Source: Myxococcales bacterium (GTDB taxonomy: Bacteria > Myxococcota_A > Polyangia > Palsa-1104 > JAEUJZ01). From it: 64,000 bases of DNA. The translations under genes were made by a program, and so were the position numbers. Below, piece by piece: positions 58,423 through 64,000 of the stretch. The DNA is taken from positions 124,001 through 188,000 of the forward strand of contig JAEUJZ010000131.1 in assembly GCA_016794505.1 (NCBI GenBank), given 5' to 3'. Numbering within the stretch: position 1 is the first letter of the stretch; the number at the start of each line of letters is the position of its first letter. The notes under the pieces were generated by a model. It saw nothing but the letters and a program-made list of their open reading frames with translations. It searched no databases and was not told the origin of the DNA.

Positions 58423-61320
58423 ATGCCTGCGACCCGTTTGATGACCGGTTCTTCGACGAAGAGGGCCTTCCTTTCGGCCGCGTCGCTAGTCGTGTTGTGG
58501 ATGGCCCTGCTGCTGTGTCCGGGGAGAGCCTGGGCCATCGGTGAGAACACCGGCAGCCTCGGTGGCTACGTCACAGCCAAGGGGACCAAAGACGGCCTGG
58601 CCGGCATTCCGCTTTCGCTGCGATCCAAGCAGCTGATCGGTGGGGCCCAGCAGAAAGTGACCAACGACGACGGCAGCTTCACCTTCGTCAACCTGCCGCC
58701 AGGCACGTATGAGCTGTCGGTGAAGATGGAAGGCTTCGTGCCGTATCGTCAGCTCGGCATCGTCATCAACGCCGGCAGCCGCTCGGAAGTCGACGTCGCG
58801 CTTGAGCTTGCGACGACGCCCGAGATGAATGAGCGGACGACGATCATCGAAAAGGTGAACCCCGTGCTCAACCCCGAGAGCGCGGCGGCGGTCACCCCAC
58901 TTAACAACCAAGCGATCACGCGCTCGCCTTCGTTCCGACAGGAAAAGGGCGTCGCGCAGTTTACGCCGGGCGTGACCCGCGGTGGCGATCGCGCGGTGGT
59001 GCGCGGCGGACTGGGTCGCTTTAACCGCTATTACATCGACGGCCTGGAAGTCACCGACGTGACGCGCGGCGCGTTTGGCTCAAGCTCGGCGCTCATCAAC
59101 TCGGACTCGGTCGAGCAGTTCGTGGTGTCGGCCGGCGCCATGGATGCCGAGTACAACAGTCTGGGCTTGGTGCAGAACATGGTCACCCGCTCGGGTGGCA
59201 ACAAGTTCATCGTCGACAGCACCGTCATCCTGCAGCCGCCGCAGTTCTCGGCGACGACGCGCTATCCGACGAACACGCCGATCCAGAACAGCAACCTGCT
59301 TTACGACAACCGGCCGCTTCCCGATCGGTCGTTTTATTCGGCGGCGATCAACTTCGGCGGCCCCATCGTCAAGGACCGGCTGTGGTTCTGGAGCAACTTC
59401 CAGTTCAACTTCAATCGCCTGACGTTCAACATCTCGGAACAGCCGTGGTACGGCATCAACGCGGCGTACGACCGCTACCAAGATCAGGTGCTGTACCTCG
59501 GGCGCTTGAAGCTGACCTGGCAGGCGACAGCGTCGACGCGCGTGACGCTTTCGTACAGCCTGGACTTCAACGACATCGTAAACGGCGCGAACTCAAGCGC
59601 TGTGCAGGGCAGCGCACCGAACGTCAACAACCTGGCGCCCGAAGCCGAGCTTCGCTTCAAGCGCGGCGGGCACTGGGTCGGCTTGCTCGTCGACAGCTTG
59701 CTGACCGACAAGCTGCTTCTGCAGATCCAAAGCGGTGTCTTTTACAAAGACTTCCTGGAAGACTCGCTGCGCACGATCGACGGGCGACCGGATCGCCTGA
59801 CGCCGTCACACCAGCTGTTGACCAGCGATGCGGCGACCAACAACTTCGTGTACGGCAACCGCAGCCGCCCATGGGAAGAAGAAAACAAGTGGAGCGTGCA
59901 GCTTGCTCCGACGCTGCTTTACACGGTGCGCGGACTTGGAGGGCAGCACCAGATCAAAGGCGGCGTGCAGTTTACGTATATGCACTATCGCCACAACCTG
60001 GGCATCGCGGGGGGCCAGCGCTTCGTCGACACGGTGCCGGGGCTGCCCTGCGATCCGAACAACGCGGCGACCTATGCAAGCTGCAGCCAGCTTGAGGTGT
60101 TCCCGGACAGCCAGCCTTCGGGCGCACAGCCGGGCCAGGGCTACACGACGACGGCTTCGGCGCTCAACGTCGGTTTTTTTATCCAAGACAAGTTCACGCT
60201 GCTGCGCTGGCTGACCATCGTGCCGGGCATGCGCTTTGACGTTGGCGTCTTGTACAACACCGATGGCCAGCGACTGCAGACGCTGTTTGGCTTTGGGCCA
60301 CGCTTGTCGTTTATCTATGACCTGTTCCACGACCGCACGACGCTGGTCGTCGCGCACTATGGTCGCCACAACGACGTGGGCAACGCGGGCATCGCGGATC
60401 GCGGCAACCCGACCATGACATCCAGCCTGCAGCGCTGGGACGCGGCCTCGGCGCGCTTCATCGAGCAGCGCAAGACCGGCGGCGCGGGCACGCAGAGCTT
60501 TGCCACCGACACCAACTTCAGCCCGCCGCGCGTCGACGAGGTCTCGGTCGGCCTGCACCGCGAGATCGTCTCGCAGCTTGTCCTTGGCGCCGACTACACC
60601 TATCGCCAGTACGCGAACTTCTGGGTGAACGAAGAGGTAAACCAGATCTGGGATCCGGCGGGCAACCGCGTCATCGGCTACGTCAACGGCATGCGCCAGA
60701 GGCTGTATTCGGCGTCGACGCCGACCGATGCCGCGCGCACGTATCACGGCCTGGATTTGTGGGTGCGCGGCACGCCGGGGAACTGGGACCTGGTGGCCTC
60801 GTACACGCTGGCCTTCCTAAACGGCACGGTGACGGATCTGTTCGATCCCGGCTACAAGCAGAACCCGCGCCTGGATCCGCTGTACTACGGCGCGCTCGAC
60901 GGCGCACCCAAGCATTTCTTAAAGGGCATCGTCAGCTATGCCTTTGACTTCGGACTGTCGTTGGGCACGACGCTGAACTATTTCAGCGGCGCGCCGCTTT
61001 GGAAGTCGTTCCGCAGCCCGGAAGACAACTCGTTCACCTATTACCGCTCGCCGCGCGGCACCAGCACCGGCACCCGCAACAACGATCCGACGACGTGGTC
61101 CGAATTCAACCTGCCGCAGACGTTCAACATCGACCTGCAGGTCGGCTTCAACCTCAAGAAGTGGACGACGCAGAACATCGATGTGATCGGCATGTTCTTC
61201 AACCTGCTGAACATGGCGAATCCGACGGGGCTCGACACGCGCGATGGCCCCGCGTTTGGTACCGCCACGCGCCGCCCCGACAACCTTTTCTGCGAAGTCG
61301 TGCTGCGCTATCGCTATTAA
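58423..61320 (+). CDS. Oar-like TonB-dependent receptor
   Basis: A 965-aa outer-membrane protein with a signal peptide (FLSAASLVVLWMALLLCPGRAWA), a carboxypeptidase-regulatory-like domain (GSLGGYVTAKGTKDGLAGIPL... GTYELSVKMEGF), a plug (VRGGLGRFNRYYIDGLEVTDV; VVSAGAMDAEYNSLGLVQNMVTRSG) and a long barrel ending in an aromatic beta-signal (VVLRYRY). This order is that of Oar-type receptors of myxobacteria and Bacteroidetes, which move proteins or large ligands. Ligand unknown. ATG 58423 is chosen; 58441 is also possible. Confidence 0.9.
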   Translation: MPATRLMTGSSTKRAFLSAASLVVLWMALLLCPGRAWAIGENTGSLGGYVTAKGTKDGLAGIPLSLRSKQLIGGAQQKVTNDDGSFTFVNLPPGTYELSVKMEGFVPYRQLGIVINAGSRSEVDVALELATTPEMNERTTIIEKVNPVLNPESAAAVTPLNNQAITRSPSFRQEKGVAQFTPGVTRGGDRAVVRGGLGRFNRYYIDGLEVTDVTRGAFGSSSALINSDSVEQFVVSAGAMDAEYNSLGLVQNMVTRSGGNKFIVDSTVILQPPQFSATTRYPTNTPIQNSNLLYDNRPLPDRSFYSAAINFGGPIVKDRLWFWSNFQFNFNRLTFNISEQPWYGINAAYDRYQDQVLYLGRLKLTWQATASTRVTLSYSLDFNDIVNGANSSAVQGSAPNVNNLAPEAELRFKRGGHWVGLLVDSLLTDKLLLQIQSGVFYKDFLEDSLRTIDGRPDRLTPSHQLLTSDAATNNFVYGNRSRPWEEENKWSVQLAPTLLYTVRGLGGQHQIKGGVQFTYMHYRHNLGIAGGQRFVDTVPGLPCDPNNAATYASCSQLEVFPDSQPSGAQPGQGYTTTASALNVGFFIQDKFTLLRWLTIVPGMRFDVGVLYNTDGQRLQTLFGFGPRLSFIYDLFHDRTTLVVAHYGRHNDVGNAGIADRGNPTMTSSLQRWDAASARFIEQRKTGGAGTQSFATDTNFSPPRVDEVSVGLHREIVSQLVLGADYTYRQYANFWVNEEVNQIWDPAGNRVIGYVNGMRQRLYSASTPTDAARTYHGLDLWVRGTPGNWDLVASYTLAFLNGTVTDLFDPGYKQNPRLDPLYYGALDGAPKHFLKGIVSYAFDFGLSLGTTLNYFSGAPLWKSFRSPEDNSFTYYRSPRGTSTGTRNNDPTTWSEFNLPQTFNIDLQVGFNLKKWTTQNIDVIGMFFNLLNMANPTGLDTRDGPAFGTATRRPDNLFCEVVLRYRY

Positions 61321-61389
61321 GCGCAGCGGCTTTCTGCGACGCAGCGATCGGCTAGATCGAGCTGCTTTCATCGCATAAGATCCGCGCAT

Positions 61390-61716
61390 ATGAACGACCC
61401 GCGCCAGCCCATGGTTCCCGAAAAAATCGTCTATTTCCGTCGAGAGCTGCCGCCGCTTTCCGAGACCATCGAAGGCGAGCACGTCATCGAAGCCGACAGT
61501 CCGCACGTGCCGCTGTCCGCGCATCCCGACGAGGTGTGGACGCAGTGCAGCGATTCGCTGACCGCTGAAGTGGTCCGCCGCATCGAGCAAGAAGTGCGGC
61601 GCCAGGGCGGAAGCTGTGCCCATGTCGTCGACGAAGAAGTCGAGCCGCATCACGACTACACAACGTCGACGATGTGGCTGCGCGGTCGCTATACCTACGT
61701 CCTGTATCGCCACTAG
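61390..61716 (+). CDS. hypothetical protein
   Basis: A 108-aa soluble protein. It has a conserved-looking ELPPLSETIEGEHVIEADSPHVPL opening and ends YTTSTMWLRGRYTYVLYRH. No motif is recognised. It is 69 bases after the TonB receptor and convergent with panC. Confidence 0.65.
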   Translation: MNDPRQPMVPEKIVYFRRELPPLSETIEGEHVIEADSPHVPLSAHPDEVWTQCSDSLTAEVVRRIEQEVRRQGGSCAHVVDEEVEPHHDYTTSTMWLRGRYTYVLYRH

Positions 61717-61734
61717 CCCATGGATTTGGGCGTC

Positions 61735-62619
61735 CTACCGCGCGAGCAGGATGTTGTCGATCAGGCGGGTGCGGCCGATAAAGCCAGCGACCAGCAGCAC
61801 CGCTGGATCGGTCAGAGTCGACGGTGGCAGCGTCAGATCCGACGCGTCGCGAAGCTCTAGATAGTCCAAGCGCAGGGCGGGCTGTGCCGCAAGGATCGAG
61901 TGCGCCCGATCGAGCAGCGCATCGCGTCGCCGCTCGCCGTGAGCAAAGGCCTGTCGGGCCGCGAACAGAGCCTGCGACAGCGTGCGCGCCTGCTCACGCT
62001 CGTGCGGGCTTAGGTACGCATTGCGCGACGACAGCGCCACGCCGTCGTCATCGCGGATCAGCGGGCAGCCCAGGACCTCGACGGGCAGGGCCAGGTCGCG
62101 GACCATGCGACGAATGACCTGAAGCTGCTGATAGTCCTTTTCGCCCAGCAAAAGCACGTGCGGCTGCACCAAGTTGATCAGCTTCAGCACGACGGTGGCG
62201 ACGCCAGCAAAGTGGCCTGGGCGATGATCGCCGCACAGACCCTTTTGCACTTCTGTCACTTCGACCCGGGTCTGAAAGCCGACGGGATACATCGACTCGG
62301 GCGTGGGGCAGAACGCAAGGTCGGTGCCGGCGCTCGCCGCTTTGCGCAGGTCACCGTCGAGATCGCGGGGATAGCGCGACAGATCTTCGCTGGCGCCAAA
62401 CTGCATGGGGTTTACGAAGATCGACAGCACCAACAGATCGCCGCGCTCGCGCCCGGCCTTCAGCAAGGACACATGGCCTTCGTGCAGGAAGCCCATCGTC
62501 GGCACAAACGCGATGCGCTTGCCGTCGGCGCGGGCCTGGATCATGCGCTGTTGCATACGGGCTGGGCTGTCGATGACTTCGATGCCATGAAGTCGCGTCG
62601 TCGGGGTTGCAGTGCTCAT
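61735..62619 (-). CDS. panC: pantoate-beta-alanine ligase
   Basis: The 294-aa enzyme joins pantoate and beta-alanine using ATP, the last step of pantothenate synthesis. It has FVPTMGFLHEGHVSLL with the HxGH nucleotide motif, FVNPMQFGASEDLSRYPRD, the KDYQQLQVIRRMV segment and the late SSRNAYLSPHER. It is the second gene after panB in the same direction, 23 bases downstream, so the two form one transcript. Confidence 0.95.
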   Translation of the reverse strand: MSTATPTTRLHGIEVIDSPARMQQRMIQARADGKRIAFVPTMGFLHEGHVSLLKAGRERGDLLVLSIFVNPMQFGASEDLSRYPRDLDGDLRKAASAGTDLAFCPTPESMYPVGFQTRVEVTEVQKGLCGDHRPGHFAGVATVVLKLINLVQPHVLLLGEKDYQQLQVIRRMVRDLALPVEVLGCPLIRDDDGVALSSRNAYLSPHEREQARTLSQALFAARQAFAHGERRRDALLDRAHSILAAQPALRLDYLELRDASDLTLPPSTLTDPAVLLVAGFIGRTRLIDNILLAR

Positions 62620-62642
62620 GCTCGGGATCCTGTGGGCTGTGC

Positions 62643-63617
62643 CTAGCGCTTGCCGCCGGGCAGAGGATGCAGCGGCACACAGGACAGACCCGCTGTCGGA
62701 TCGATCTCGGACACCACGCCACCTGCGGCCGCGACGCGCGGCGAGGCAGCGCTTTGCGCGGCAGCGCGCGGCTCTTTGTCGCGACCAAAGCTGTGCTCGG
62801 AGGCGGGGAATTCACCGTCGCGCACTTCCGAAATGTAGCTGTCGATCGCGGTGCGCACGCGCAGGGCCAAGTTGTCATAGCGCTTGACGAAGCGCGGCCG
62901 GAATTCCTCGTTCATCCCGAGGAGGTCGTACAGCACCAAGACCTGCCCGTCGCACTCGGGGCCGGCACCGATGCCGATGGTGGGAATGGGCAGGCTGGCC
63001 GTGATCTCGGCGGCAAGCTCTTTGGGTACGCACTCAAGGACGATGGCAAAGCAGCCCGCCTCGGCGAGCGCCTGCGCGTCGCTGCGCAGCTTGTCGGCTT
63101 GCGCCTGCTCGCGGCCTTGAACGCGATACCCACCCAGCGAGTGGATCGACTGCGGCGTCAGGCCAATATGGCCCATCACCGGGATGCCGATGCGCGCCAT
63201 TCTCTCGACGAGCGGGACGTACTCGGCGCCTCCTTCCAGCTTGACCGCTTCGGCTTCGCCTTCTTTGATCAGGCGGCCGGCGTTGCGCAGCGCTTCGTCG
63301 AGGCCGGTCTGATACGACATAAACGGCAGATCGCCCACGACCATCGAGCGTCCCGTGGCCGCGCTCACCCCGCGTGCGACGGCGCGACAGTGATAGATCA
63401 TGTGCTCCATGGTCACGCCCAGGGTGTTGTCGCCCCCCTGGATGACCATGCCCAGCGAATCTCCGACGAGAAGCACATCGGTTCCCGCCTGATCGCACAG
63501 GCGAGCAAAGCTGGCATCATACGCGGTCAGCATGGCGATGCGCTCGCCTTGCTCTTTCATTTGCCGCAGCACAAGGTGCGTCACCTTGCTTGTGCGGCCA
63601 CCCTTCGTCGTCGACAT
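62643..63617 (-). CDS. panB: 3-methyl-2-oxobutanoate hydroxymethyltransferase
   Basis: A 324-aa ketopantoate hydroxymethyltransferase (typical length ~265) making ketopantoate from 2-oxoisovalerate with methylenetetrahydrofolate. It shows MLTAYDASFARL, GDSLGMVIQGGDNTLGVTM with metal-binding Asp, EGEAEAVKLEGG and GIGAGPECDGQVLVLYDLLG. The extra ~60 C-terminal residues are a Lys/Arg/Ala/Pro-rich tail not needed for the fold. AAGGAG lies upstream of the ATG at 63617. A perfect 14-base palindrome is at 63641-63654. Confidence 0.95.
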   Translation of the reverse strand: MSTTKGGRTSKVTHLVLRQMKEQGERIAMLTAYDASFARLCDQAGTDVLLVGDSLGMVIQGGDNTLGVTMEHMIYHCRAVARGVSAATGRSMVVGDLPFMSYQTGLDEALRNAGRLIKEGEAEAVKLEGGAEYVPLVERMARIGIPVMGHIGLTPQSIHSLGGYRVQGREQAQADKLRSDAQALAEAGCFAIVLECVPKELAAEITASLPIPTIGIGAGPECDGQVLVLYDLLGMNEEFRPRFVKRYDNLALRVRTAIDSYISEVRDGEFPASEHSFGRDKEPRAAAQSAASPRVAAAGGVVSEIDPTAGLSCVPLHPLPGGKR

Positions 63618-63952
63618 GTTGTGCGCTCCTTCCGTCTCGGTCTGGAATTCCAGATCCAAGCAGTGGTCTGCGTGGGACGTGTTGGACGTTTTCGTGTGGA
63701 CAGCGACGGGGCCTCGTCGCTCGCAATGTGGCCGCACTATACGCACAAGTGGCGGCGCGACCCAAGCCCCAAACTGCCTCGCCGTGACGCACTGCGTTGT
63801 GAAACGCGCTGCTCTTTTCGCCCTCCTGTCCGACCTATGCACCGACGGAAAATCTACGCGACCTGCGGCCCGGCGAGCGGCCCCTTCCTTGCAAGAGTAC
63901 ATCGCAGCGGCCCGCGCGTGCGGCCCGCCAACGCCCCAAGCGGAGACACTCG
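63618..63952. other. 335-base divergent region
   Basis: No gene recognised. It holds the leftward panB leader with a perfect palindrome (63641-63654) and, near the right end, a GGAG site for the rightward partial gene. The middle is GC-rich without clear motifs. Confidence 0.7.
63641..63654. promoter_or_regulatory. 14-bp perfect palindrome upstream of panB
   Basis: TCTGGAATTCCAGA is fully self-complementary and ends 24 bases before the panB ATG. It may be an operator of a dimeric regulator acting on the pan operon. Confidence 0.35.
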
Positions 63953-64000
63953 ATGAGCCAACCTACGTCGTATCGCATGAACGGTCTTGCAGAGAGCGGA
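63953..64000 (+). CDS. start of an unidentified gene (truncated by window)
   Basis: An ATG behind GGAG opens a frame of 16 codons that is still open at the right edge. Nothing can be said about the product. It diverges from panB. Confidence 0.45.
   Translation, partial: MSQPTSYRMNGLAESG

Noticed and set aside
62607..63956. 449-codon rightward frame opposite panB
   Set aside because: panB is unmistakable on the minus strand; this is its antisense frame.
1..64000. CRISPR arrays, tRNA or rRNA genes
   Set aside because: No array of spaced direct repeats of the right length and no cloverleaf or rRNA segments were seen.

Overview
The window is a high-GC chromosomal segment of a Gram-negative bacterium. 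Secreted lipoproteins with lipoboxes, several small outer-membrane barrels, an Oar-like TonB-dependent receptor, Cys-rich lipoproteins and a receiver-DUF4388 protein all point towards the Myxococcota or a related former deltaproteobacterial lineage. That placement is an inference from gene content; no rRNA or tRNA gene was seen.

Layout. 1-9 kb: the first codons of a ketoacyl-ACP synthase, an outer-membrane protein, then a leftward GMC (cholesterol-oxidase-like) oxidoreductase coupled to an unknown 360-aa protein, a Baeyer-Villiger-type monooxygenase, and a rightward run of a lipoprotein amidohydrolase, a barrel and a small lipoprotein. 9-20 kb: leftward envelope proteins (VWA lipoprotein, peptidoglycan-binding protein, DUF4846 protein, barrel, Gly-rich lipoprotein), then rightward receiver-DUF4388, TPR and enoyl-CoA hydratase genes, an atypical AT-rich-led permuted papain-like hydrolase, and leftward HMG-CoA lyase. 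20-23.4 kb: a coupled TldE/TldD pair. 23.5-30.6 kb: a rightward cluster that starts behind a perfect palindrome: ferredoxin reductase, MerR regulator, diiron oxygenase, 4-hydroxyphenylpyruvate dioxygenase, homogentisate dioxygenase and a YeiH-type transporter. This is the upper tyrosine/homogentisate pathway plus a two-component oxygenase of unknown substrate.

30.7-38 kb: a small acidic protein coupled to a tandem AAA+ ATPase of the type found with contractile injection systems, a fused salicylyl-CoA-hydroxylase/old-yellow-enzyme flavoprotein, and an M4 metallopeptidase. 37.8-39.6 kb: a compact leftward sulfur-transport operon (TauE/SafE, YeeE/YedE, YeeE/YedE) with an overlapping 47-codon Lys-Gln-repeat micro-ORF between the first two genes. 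39.7-50.8 kb: RhlE-like helicase, glutathione transferase, CtlX-like hydrolase, TIM44-like zinc-ribbon membrane protein, two barrels, a GH13 lipoprotein and a PepSY-like protein.

50.8-64 kb: a BatA-like/DUF58 pair without MoxR, a START-domain protein, a degenerate FmdB-type zinc ribbon, a membrane metallophosphoesterase, the TonB-dependent receptor, panC and panB (pantothenate synthesis), and the first codons of one more gene.

The most unusual items are the KQ-repeat micro-ORF, the palindrome-controlled oxygenase/homogentisate cluster, the orphan injection-system-type AAA+ ATPase with its small partner, and a barrel gene whose signal peptide is encoded in frame but without a usual start codon.
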